From Streptomyces toyocaensis (GTDB lineage Bacteria > Actinomycetota > Actinomycetes > Streptomycetales > Streptomycetaceae): DNA of 64,000 nt. The translations under genes were made by a program, and so were the position numbers. The DNA is taken from assembly GCF_000725125.1 (NCBI RefSeq), contig NZ_JFCB01000011.1:1-64000 (forward strand). Direction: 5' to 3'. Positions 57,139-64,000 of this stretch are shown here, one piece after another. The notes beneath the pieces were generated by a model. It worked only from the letters and a program-made list of their open reading frames with translations. It ran no database searches and was not told where the DNA came from. Numbering within the stretch: the first letter of the stretch is position 1; every line of letters starts with the position of its first letter.

Positions 57139-58362
57139 ATGGCAGCCCTTGACGACCTCGCCTTCGACCCGTGGGACCCCGCGTTCGTCGCCGATCCGTA
57201 CCCCGCCTACGCCGAGCTGCGGGAGCGGGGCCGGGTGCGGTACTTCGAGCCGACGGACCAGTGGCTGGTCGCGCACCACGCGGACGTCTCGGCGCTGCTG
57301 CGCGACCGGCGCCTCGGCCGGACGTATCTGCACCGCTTCACGCACGAGGAGTTCGGCCGCACGCCGCCCCCGCCGGAGCACGAGCCGTTCCACACCCTCA
57401 ACGACCACGGCATGCTCGACCTCGAACCGCCGGACCACACCCGCATCCGCCGCCTGGTGTCGAAGGCGTTCACCCCCCGCACGGTGGAGCGCCTCAAGCC
57501 GTACGTCACGGAGCTCGCGGGGGACCTGGTCTCCGGGCTGGTCGAGGCGGGCGGCGGTGACCTGCTCACGGATGTCGCCGAGCCGCTGCCGGTCGCGGTG
57601 ATCGCCGAGATGCTGGGCATCCCGGAGGCGGACCGGGCGCCGCTGCGCCCCTGGTCGGCGGACATCTGCGGGATGTACGAGCTGAACCCGTCCCAGGACG
57701 CGGCGGCGAGGGCGGTCCGGGCGTCGGTCGAGTTCTCGGACTACCTGCGCGACCTGATCGCCGAGCGCCGCGAGAACCCGGGCGACGACCTGATCTCGGG
57801 CCTGATCGCCGCCCACGACGAGGACGACGACCGGCTCACCGAGCAGGAGATGATCTCCACCTGCGTGCTGCTGCTGAACGCCGGCCACGAGGCGACGGTG
57901 AACTCCACCGTCAACGGCTGGTGGGCCCTGTTCCGCAACCCCGGACAGCTCGCCGCCCTGCGCGCGGACCACTCGCTGGTGCCCTCCGCCGTGGAGGAGC
58001 TGATGCGCTACGACACCCCGCTCCAGCTCTTCGAGCGCTGGGTGCTCGACGAGATCGAGATCGACGGCCAGGTCATCCCGAGGGGTGCGGAGATCGCGAT
58101 GCTCTTCGGCTCCGCCAACCACGACCCGGCGGTCTTCGCCGACCCCTCCCGCCTGGACCTGACCCGCCGGGACAACCCCCACATCTCCTTCAGCGCCGGC
58201 ATCCACTACTGCATCGGCGCGCCGCTGGCCCGCATCGAGCTGGCGGCCTCGATGCGGGCGCTGCTGGAGCGTGCCCCGACCCTGCGCCTGGCCGAGGAAC
58301 CGCGGCGGAAGCCGAACTTCGTGATCAGGGGCCTGGAAGGGCTGGCCGTGGAGCTGGGGTGA
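57139..58362 (+). CDS. Cytochrome P450
   Basis: 407 residues. I-helix oxygen-binding region LLNAGHEATVNSTV, ExxR-type helix VEELMRYDTPLQLFERW, meander, and haem-binding loop FSAGIHYCIGAPLARIELA with the Cys thiolate. Class I bacterial CYP of the 105/107-like type that needs external ferredoxin; none is adjacent. TACCGT sits six bases before ATG 57139, so leaderless. Substrate unknown. Confidence 0.93.
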   Translation: MAALDDLAFDPWDPAFVADPYPAYAELRERGRVRYFEPTDQWLVAHHADVSALLRDRRLGRTYLHRFTHEEFGRTPPPPEHEPFHTLNDHGMLDLEPPDHTRIRRLVSKAFTPRTVERLKPYVTELAGDLVSGLVEAGGGDLLTDVAEPLPVAVIAEMLGIPEADRAPLRPWSADICGMYELNPSQDAAARAVRASVEFSDYLRDLIAERRENPGDDLISGLIAAHDEDDDRLTEQEMISTCVLLLNAGHEATVNSTVNGWWALFRNPGQLAALRADHSLVPSAVEELMRYDTPLQLFERWVLDEIEIDGQVIPRGAEIAMLFGSANHDPAVFADPSRLDLTRRDNPHISFSAGIHYCIGAPLARIELAASMRALLERAPTLRLAEEPRRKPNFVIRGLEGLAVELG

Positions 58363-58383
58363 TCACCCGTTCGGCTGATCACC
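58358..58383 (+). terminator. Hairpin at the P450 stop
   Basis: ggtgatca (58358-58365) and tgatcacc (58376-58383) with a ten-base loop, overlapping the stop codon. Confidence 0.55.
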
Positions 58384-58389
58384 GGCCGT

Positions 58390-58542
58390 CGCCCGGTCCT
58401 CGTGCACGGCGACCCGGACCCGGAGGTCGGCTACCGGAACGTCCAGAAGCGCCGGCTGGGCGAGAGGGCCGTGCTGCCGGACCCCGTCGGCATCGAGCTC
58501 GGCACCGAGGAGCTTGAGCGGTACGTGGACCGACGGCCGCCA
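58390..58542 (+). pseudogene. Remnant of a Uma2-family endonuclease C-terminus
   Basis: One frame reads VHGDPDPEVGYRNVQKRRLG, then ERAVLPDPVGIELGTEELER and YVD. The LPxPVxIxLxTxxLxRY ending is typical of Uma2/DUF820 proteins. Only about 45 residues survive and the rest of the gene is missing, so it is a broken piece between the P450 and the ABC exporter. Confidence 0.4.
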
Positions 58543-58546
58543 CCCC

Positions 58547-60151
58547 TCACGTCGTCATGTCCCTGCGCCGCAGCCCGGCCAGACCCGCCGCCACCAGGGC
58601 CGCCGCGAGAGCCGTGAGGACGAGCACCGGGGACCACTCCATGTCCCCGCCGGGCAGCTTCGGCAGATGACCGAAGGGGGACAGGTCCAGCACCGCCCGC
58701 GGTACGTCGAGCGCCGGGCCGACCCAGCCGATCAGCAGCACCGCACCGGCCACGCCCCACGCGCCCGTCGCCGCCCCGGGCGCCAGCCCGTACAGCAGGA
58801 CCGCGACCCCGCCGATCACCCACACCGCCGGGACCTGCACCAGACACGCCGCCAGCAGCGGGCCCACCTGCTCGCCGTGGCCGAGGGCGAGCCCCGCTCC
58901 CGCGAGCAGCATCAGCAGCACCGTCCCGCCGAACGCCACCGCCAGGTGCCCGGCGGCCCAGCGCAGCCGTCCGACCGCCCCCGCGAGGACCGGTTCGGCC
59001 CGCCCCGAGGTCTCCTCGCCGTGCAGCCGCAGCACCGACGCCACGACGTACAGGGCGGCCACCAGCCCGAGGACCCCGGCCATCGCCGCGAGGAACGCGT
59101 CGGTCAGCCCGGACTGCCCGCCCATCCGGCGGAAGATCTCCCGGGTGCCCTCGTTGTCGCCGACCAGATCGGCCGCCCCCTCGGCCATCGCGCCGTACAC
59201 CAGCCCGGCGAGCAGGAACCCGGTGCTCCAGCCGAGCACGCCGCCCCGCTGCAGCCGCCAGGCCAGCGCTCCCGCACTCCCGAGCCGCCCGGCGGCCGGC
59301 CCCGGACGGCTCGGCAGGAAGCTCATGCCGAGGTCCCGGCGGCCGGCGAGCGCGTACGCCACCGCCCCCTGGACCAGCACGGCCCCCGCGAACAGCCCCA
59401 GCACCCACCACCGCTCACCGGCGAAGGCCCGCAGGTTCGTCAGCCAGCCGAGCGGTGACGCCCAGGTCAGCGGTGACGAGCCGTCGTCCGTCGCCGAGTC
59501 GCCCGCCGCCCGCAGCACGAACGCCGACCCGAGCGCCGCCGCCGTGAGCCCTCGCGCGAGACGCGCGCTCTCCGTCAGCTGCGCCACGATCGCCGCCGTC
59601 GTCGCGAACACCATGCCCACGCCCGCGATCCCGAGCCCGAACGCCAGTGCGCCCGCCGCTCCCTGCCCGGCCAGTCCGGCCGTCACCAGCAGCGCCAGCA
59701 CCCCGTTCGCGACGGCCGCCGCGAGCAGCGCCGCCGTCAGCGAGGCCCTGCGCCCGACCATTCCGGACGCCACCAGCTCCTGACGCCCGCTCTCCTCCTC
59801 GTCCCGGGTGTGCCGTACGACGACCAGCAGCCCGACCACGGCGGCCAGCGCGCCCGCGTACACCCCGACCCGCCAGGCGGTCAGCGCGCCGAGGGAGTCG
59901 CCGAGAACGGGGCCGACCATCGCGCGCAGCGAGGAATTGGCGGCCATCCGGCCGGCCAGGTCGGCGCGTTCGGCCGGGGTGCCGTAGAGGCCTTCGAGGG
60001 TGTTCGGCATGGACAGCACCATGAGCGCGTTCACCCCGACCCAGACCGGGATCATCACCCGGTCCCGGCGCAGCGCGAAGCGCAGCAGGGTGCCCGTGCC
60101 CGCGAGCTGACGCGAGCTCGCGGGCCGTGCGGCGAAGGCCGGGGCGCTCAT
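58547..60151 (-). CDS. ABC exporter permease (two fused six-TM halves)
   Basis: 534 residues with about twelve TM helices. The start [20 protein letters not shown] and the repeat unit later ([20 protein letters not shown]) show two homologous halves, as in polyketide/antibiotic ABC exporters. ATG 60151 overlaps the ATPase stop (60148), so the two are coupled. Exports an unknown compound, perhaps an antibiotic or lipid. Confidence 0.85.
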   Translation of the reverse strand: MSAPAFAARPASSRQLAGTGTLLRFALRRDRVMIPVWVGVNALMVLSMPNTLEGLYGTPAERADLAGRMAANSSLRAMVGPVLGDSLGALTAWRVGVYAGALAAVVGLLVVVRHTRDEEESGRQELVASGMVGRRASLTAALLAAAVANGVLALLVTAGLAGQGAAGALAFGLGIAGVGMVFATTAAIVAQLTESARLARGLTAAALGSAFVLRAAGDSATDDGSSPLTWASPLGWLTNLRAFAGERWWVLGLFAGAVLVQGAVAYALAGRRDLGMSFLPSRPGPAAGRLGSAGALAWRLQRGGVLGWSTGFLLAGLVYGAMAEGAADLVGDNEGTREIFRRMGGQSGLTDAFLAAMAGVLGLVAALYVVASVLRLHGEETSGRAEPVLAGAVGRLRWAAGHLAVAFGGTVLLMLLAGAGLALGHGEQVGPLLAACLVQVPAVWVIGGVAVLLYGLAPGAATGAWGVAGAVLLIGWVGPALDVPRAVLDLSPFGHLPKLPGGDMEWSPVLVLTALAAALVAAGLAGLRRRDMTT

Positions 60152-61065
60152 CGGACGGTCACCCCGCCCTCGGCGGCCTCGGCCTCGTCCTGGTAGTGCC
60201 GCAGGAACAGCTCCTCCAGCGTCGGCGGGGTGGACGTCAGCGACCGCACGCCCGACTCGCTCAGCGAGCGCAGCACCGCGTCGAGCTTGTCGGTGTCGAC
60301 CTGGAGCCGCACCCGCCGCCCCCGCACGTCCAGGTCGTGCACGCCGGGCAGCCCGGCGAGCCCGCCCGGCGGCCCGGCGAGTTCGGCGCTCACGCTCGTG
60401 CGGGTGAGATGGCGCAGCTCGGCGAGCGAACCGCTCTCCACGGTCCGCCCCTTGCGGATGATGCTGACCCGGTCGCACAGCTCCTCCACCTCGCTGAGGA
60501 TGTGCGAGGACAGCAGCACGGTCCGCCCGCGTTCCCGCTCCTCGGTGACACAGCGCTGGAAGACCTCCTCCATGAGCGGGTCGAGACCGGACGTCGGCTC
60601 GTCCAGGATCAGCAGGTCCACGTCGGAGGCGAACGCGGCGACCAGGGCCACCTTCTGCCGGTTGCCCTTGGAGTACGCGCGGCCCTTCTTCGTCGGGTCC
60701 AGCTCGAACCGCTCGACCAGCTCGGCCCGGCGGCGCGGGTCCAGGCCCCCGCGCAGGCGCCCGTACAGGTCGATGACCTCGCCCCCGGAGAGGTTGCGCC
60801 ACAGCGTCACGTCACCGGGGACGTAGGCGATGCGGCGGTGGATCTCCACGGCGTCCGTCCACGGGTCCCGGCCGAGCACCTGGGCGGCGCCGGAGTCGGC
60901 GCGCAGCAGGCCGAGCAGGACGCGGATGGTGGTGGACTTGCCGGAGCCGTTGGGTCCGAGGAAGCCGTGGACCTCGCCGGTGCCGACGCTCAGGTCCAGT
61001 CCGTCCAGTGCGTGCGTCCGGCCGAAGGACTTGTGCAGCCCGGACACGGTGATGGCCTTCGTCAT
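60148..61065 (-). CDS. ABC transporter ATP-binding protein
   Basis: 305 residues. Walker [18 protein letters not shown]-loop region [20 protein letters not shown], signature motif degenerate [15 protein letters not shown], Walker [19 protein letters not shown]-loop [16 protein letters not shown]. DrrA-type with a C-terminal 70-residue extension. ATG 61065 follows TACGTT by seven bases, so probably leaderless. It is divergent from the GbsR regulator, with a shared operator. Confidence 0.92.
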   Translation of the reverse strand: MTKAITVSGLHKSFGRTHALDGLDLSVGTGEVHGFLGPNGSGKSTTIRVLLGLLRADSGAAQVLGRDPWTDAVEIHRRIAYVPGDVTLWRNLSGGEVIDLYGRLRGGLDPRRRAELVERFELDPTKKGRAYSKGNRQKVALVAAFASDVDLLILDEPTSGLDPLMEEVFQRCVTEERERGRTVLLSSHILSEVEELCDRVSIIRKGRTVESGSLAELRHLTRTSVSAELAGPPGGLAGLPGVHDLDVRGRRVRLQVDTDKLDAVLRSLSESGVRSLTSTPPTLEELFLRHYQDEAEAAEGGVTVR

Positions 61066-61081
61066 GCTCCGCAACGTACGC

Positions 61082-61106
61082 TTACTTCAGAAATTTGTGA
61101 AGTTAA
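61082..61106. promoter_or_regulatory. Palindromic operator between ABC exporter and GbsR/MarR regulator
   Basis: acttca (61084-61089) and tgaagt (61098-61103) form an inverted repeat with an AT-rich centre. It lies 17 bp before the ATPase start and about 65 bp before the regulator start, in the only AT-rich stretch of the region. Likely bound by the regulator. Confidence 0.65.
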
Positions 61107-61169
61107 GGAACCGTATGAATCGACGGCTAGACTGATCCACGGCACCTGAGCAGGGGAGATGATCGGACC

Positions 61170-61667
61170 ATGGCGGAGCCGAGCGGGACGGCCCGGGACC
61201 CGGAGGCGGTCTCCCGGTTCGTGGAGCACTTCGCGGCCCAGTTGGTGGAGGCCGGACTGCCGCGCATGCCCGCCCGCGTGTTCGGGGCCCTGCTCGCGTC
61301 CGACACCGGCATTCTGACCTCCGCCCAGCTGGGCGAACAGCTCAAGATCTCACCGGCCGCGGTCTCCGGCGCGGTGCGCTACCTGGCGCAGCAGCGCATG
61401 GTCTCCCGTGAGCGCGAGCCCGGGTCGCGCCGGGAGCGGTACCGGGTCCACGGCGACCAGTGGTACGAGGCCCTCACCAACCGGGAGGCCGTCATCCGCC
61501 GCTGGGAGGACGCGCTGAGGGAGGGCGTCACCAGCCTGGGGGCCGAGAGCCCGGCGGGCCGCCGGCTGGCGGAGACGCTGGCCTTCTTCGAGTTCGTGGA
61601 GAAGGAGATCGAGACGATGATGGAGCGCTGGCGGGCGCACCGGGAGGAGCGGTTCGGGCGGGGATGA
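61170..61667 (+). CDS. GbsR/MarR-family transcriptional regulator
   Basis: 165 residues. Winged HTH: MPARVFGALLASDTGILTSA, QLGEQLKISPAAVSGAVRYL, AQQRMVSREREPGSRRERYR, then helices for dimerisation (ETLAFFEFVEKEIETMMERW). Divergent from the ABC exporter, so a local repressor responding to the exported compound is likely. GGGGAGATGATC precedes ATG 61170. Confidence 0.88.
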   Translation: MAEPSGTARDPEAVSRFVEHFAAQLVEAGLPRMPARVFGALLASDTGILTSAQLGEQLKISPAAVSGAVRYLAQQRMVSREREPGSRRERYRVHGDQWYEALTNREAVIRRWEDALREGVTSLGAESPAGRRLAETLAFFEFVEKEIETMMERWRAHREERFGRG

Positions 61668-61699
61668 CGCGCCGGGGTCCGCGGACCCCGGCGCGCCCG

Positions 61700-62563
61700 C
61701 TACCGGGCCGGCAGGACCAGCCCCCACGCCGCTTCCCGCACCACCCACGTCCGCGTCCGCACCGGCCCCGACACCACCGCGTCCGCCCGGTAGCGGAAGT
61801 GCGCGCCCGACACGGTCACCGTGCGGCCCTCGGCCGACAGCGGCGTCGCCTCCGCGCCCACCGACACCGGACGCACCTCGACGCGGGCCGCCCCGGATGC
61901 GGCCGGGACGACCGAGACGCCTTCCACCGGCTGCCGCAGGTCCACGAGCGTCTCCCCGTCGACCTCCACCCGCAGCCGCGCCGGCCACGCCTCGGGCGTG
62001 GAGACGGCCCCCGGCGGCCTGGCCGGCACCAGGGTCCGCACGAGGCCGCGCAGCCAGGGCCGGCCCGCCCCGCCGGACGCCTCCCGCATCCGTGTCAGGG
62101 CCCCGACCGGCGGGATCCGCAGCGTGCCGAGGACCACCCCGTCGCTGTCGTCCACCAGGAGGTCCATCCGCTGCTCGGCCCCGTCCAGCACCGCCCGTGC
62201 CGCCGCCACCGCGCCCGTGGGCACCCCCAGCGACCGGGCGAGGGAGACCGCGCCGCCCACCGGCACCAGCGACAGCGCGCACCCGGCCAGCTCCCGCCGC
62301 CGGTGCAGCAGCGTCACCGTCCGCACCAGGGCGCGGTCGTCGCCGACCACCACCGGCCGCCGCGCCCCGCGCCGTGCCAGCGCCCGGGCGAACTCCTCCG
62401 GACCGTCCGGCAGGCACACCTTGGCGCCCGCCGCACCCGCGCTCAGCACGTCCTTCGCGATCCGGACGGACTCGCCGTCCGCCCGCCGGGCGACCGGATC
62501 GACGACCACCAGGAGCTGATCGGACGTCGCGGAAAAGGTCCTGGAAGTCGCCACCTCGGCCAT
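61700..62563 (-). CDS. Diacylglycerol-kinase-like lipid kinase
   Basis: 287 residues. LLVVVDPVARRADGESVRIA and LSLVPVGGAVSLARSLGVPT correspond to the DAGK catalytic fold, but the glycine-rich GGDGT motif is replaced by GDDRALVRT, so activity is doubtful. The C-terminal part (VEVDGETLVDLRQPVEGVSV) fits the second domain. ATG 62563 has GAGGAAGCGAGG. It is divergent from purA. Confidence 0.65.
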   Translation of the reverse strand: MAEVATSRTFSATSDQLLVVVDPVARRADGESVRIAKDVLSAGAAGAKVCLPDGPEEFARALARRGARRPVVVGDDRALVRTVTLLHRRRELAGCALSLVPVGGAVSLARSLGVPTGAVAAARAVLDGAEQRMDLLVDDSDGVVLGTLRIPPVGALTRMREASGGAGRPWLRGLVRTLVPARPPGAVSTPEAWPARLRVEVDGETLVDLRQPVEGVSVVPAASGAARVEVRPVSVGAEATPLSAEGRTVTVSGAHFRYRADAVVSGPVRTRTWVVREAAWGLVLPAR

Positions 62564-62596
62564 GCCTCGCTTCCTCGGGTAGCATCTTTGTGCAAG

Positions 62597-62624
62597 AGCC
62601 CCTTGCGCTATTGCGCCAGGGGCT
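62597..62624. promoter_or_regulatory. Hairpin in the purA upstream region
   Basis: agcccc (62597-62602) with ggggct (62619-62624), plus inner tgcgc/gcgcc pairing, then tcgtct. A TAGCAT box (62580-62585) is just upstream, so a transcript starting near 62592 would carry the hairpin at its 5' end. It could be an attenuator or a small RNA. Confidence 0.4.
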
Positions 62625-62748
62625 TCGTCTATTCCGGGGCATCCGGTCCGACGGTTGGCGGCCAACGGTGGTCGCGGTGCACGCGGCGGTGATCCTCCGT
62701 GTGCGCCCCTGACCTTGGACATGCCCCGCCCGGAAGGGGTGTACGCGC

Positions 62749-64000
62749 GTGCCCGCACTTGTGCTGCTCGGTGCTCAGTGGGGTGACGAAGGCAAGGGAA
62801 AGGCGACGGACCTGCTCGGTGGTTCCGTCGACTATGTGGTGCGCTACCAGGGCGGCAACAACGCCGGCCACACGGTAGTCGTGGGTGACCAGAAGTACGC
62901 CCTCCACCTGCTCCCTTCCGGAATCCTGTCCCCCGGCTGCACGCCGGTCATCGGTAACGGCGTCGTCGTCGACCCGTCGGTCCTGCTCTCCGAGCTGAGC
63001 GGTCTGAACGAGCGCGGCGTCGACACGTCCAAGCTCCTGATCAGCGGAAACGCGCACATCATCACGCCGTACAACGTGACGGTGGACAAGGTGACCGAGC
63101 GCTTCCTCGGAAAGCGCAAGATCGGGACGACGGGCCGGGGCATCGGCCCGACCTACGCCGACAAGATCAACCGCGTCGGCATCCGCGTCCAGGACCTGTA
63201 CGACGAGTCCATCCTCACCCAGAAGGTGGAGGCGGCCCTCGACGTCAAGAACCAGATGCTGACCAAGCTCTACAACCGGCGCGCCATCGCGGTGGAGCAG
63301 GTGGTCGAGGAGCTGCTGGTCTACGCGGACAAGCTCGCCCCGTACGTCGCCGACACGGTGCTGGTGCTGAACGAGGCGCTGGAGCAGGACAAGGTGGTCC
63401 TCTTCGAGGGCGGCCAGGGCACGCTCCTCGACATCGACCACGGCACATATCCCTTCGTCACCTCGTCCAACCCGACCGCGGGCGGAGCCTGCACGGGCGC
63501 GGGCGTGGGTCCGACGAAGATCAGCCGCGTCATCGGCATCCTCAAGGCGTACACGACCCGCGTCGGCGCCGGTCCGTTCCCCACCGAGCTCTTCGACGAG
63601 GACGGCGAGGCCCTGCGCCGCATCGGCGGCGAGCGCGGTGTCACCACCGGCCGCGACCGCCGCTGCGGCTGGTTCGACGCGGTGATCGCCCGCTACGCCA
63701 CCCGCGTCAACGGCCTCACCGACTTCTTCCTCACCAAGCTCGACGTCCTCACCGGCTGGGAGCAGATCCCGGTCTGCGTGGCGTACGAGATCGACGGCCG
63801 GCGCGTCGAGGAGCTGCCGTACTCGCAGACCGACTTCCACCACGCGAAGCCCGTCTACGAGATGCTGCCGGGCTGGAGCGAGGACATCAGCAAGGCGAAG
63901 TCCTTCTCCGACCTGCCGAAGAACGCCCAGGCGTACGTCAAGGCCCTGGAGGAGATGTCCGGCGCCCCGATCTCCGCGATCGGCGTGGGCCCGGGCCGCG
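62749..64000 (+). CDS. purA: Adenylosuccinate synthetase (3' end outside window)
   Basis: 417 residues are visible of about 427. It opens [20 protein letters not shown], with the P-loop-like GDEGKGK and the catalytic Asp, then [12 protein letters not shown] with His, [35 protein letters not shown] and [20 protein letters not shown]. It joins IMP and aspartate with GTP in AMP synthesis. GTG 62749 follows GGAAGGGG. The last visible residues (AIGVGPGR) are close to the normal C-terminus. Confidence 0.97.
   Translation, partial: MPALVLLGAQWGDEGKGKATDLLGGSVDYVVRYQGGNNAGHTVVVGDQKYALHLLPSGILSPGCTPVIGNGVVVDPSVLLSELSGLNERGVDTSKLLISGNAHIITPYNVTVDKVTERFLGKRKIGTTGRGIGPTYADKINRVGIRVQDLYDESILTQKVEAALDVKNQMLTKLYNRRAIAVEQVVEELLVYADKLAPYVADTVLVLNEALEQDKVVLFEGGQGTLLDIDHGTYPFVTSSNPTAGGACTGAGVGPTKISRVIGILKAYTTRVGAGPFPTELFDEDGEALRRIGGERGVTTGRDRRCGWFDAVIARYATRVNGLTDFFLTKLDVLTGWEQIPVCVAYEIDGRRVEELPYSQTDFHHAKPVYEMLPGWSEDISKAKSFSDLPKNAQAYVKALEEMSGAPISAIGVGPGR

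Overview
The window is high-GC actinobacterial chromosome, almost certainly Streptomyces. The evidence is GC-rich third codon positions, many GTG starts, stop/start overlaps of the GTGA or ATGA type, leaderless genes with TANNNT boxes just upstream of the start, HspR/HAIR control of dnaK and clpB, and Streptomyces-type families such as DUF3151, DUF2617, DUF5958, amphi-Trp and LuxR regulators with a TrmB-like sensor domain. The conserved core resembles the streptomycete purA to dnaK to dcd segment.

Layout. (1) 1-9,845 is accessory-looking: a DesK-type sensor kinase entering from the left with an in-frame hexapeptide repeat, a VOC protein, a DinB-like protein, an MFS exporter, small membrane and amphi-Trp proteins, a RHH/PIN toxin-antitoxin pair with a direct-repeat operator, and a divergent anti-sigma-like ATPase/XRE regulator pair next to a flavoprotein. 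(2) 9,846-15,314 is a decayed integrative element in the 3' half of tRNA-Gly(CCC). It is bounded by 50-bp perfect direct repeats and carries a frameshifted integrase, an IS701-type transposase remnant, DUF5958, and an AT-richer two-gene cargo (PRC-barrel-like protein and pentapeptide-repeat membrane protein). (3) 15,600-22,200 holds dcd, a phosphoribosyltransferase, a Yip1-family protein, a secreted FG-GAP protein and a membrane Fe-S oxidoreductase. (4) 22,457-36,248 holds a MraY-like transferase, the dnaK-grpE-dnaJ-hspR operon, a sugar-binding lipoprotein, three paralogous LuxR regulators around a small secreted-peptide gene and a degenerate Rieske-like gene, a PPOX-fold protein and clpB. (5) 36,424-50,625 is metabolic: YbjN, an aminotransferase, DUF2617, a membrane-anchored spermidine synthase-like protein, CoxG-like, an epimerase, pyrE, fba, an MFS exporter, DUF3151 and a kynurenine pathway segment (tryptophan 2,3-dioxygenase, kynureninase, an arylformamidase candidate). 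(6) 50,778-64,000 holds a DUF1023 hydrolase, an acyltransferase, two tandem sensor kinase/response regulator pairs, a P450, an ABC exporter with a divergent GbsR/MarR regulator and a palindromic operator, a diacylglycerol-kinase-like protein and purA, which runs off the right edge.

How the genes work together. dnaK and clpB share HAIR operators, and hspR is the last gene of the dnaK operon, which gives the classic autoregulated heat-shock loop. The kyn genes can convert tryptophan to anthranilate, and the nearby aminotransferase may draw on the same pool. The most novel-looking piece is 29.3-32.9 kb. There a 68-residue exported peptide with two DTAWS motifs is translated tightly with a Rieske-like protein lacking cluster ligands, beside three paralogous sensor-LuxR regulators. 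This suggests a peptide signalling or modified-peptide system, but it is inference only.
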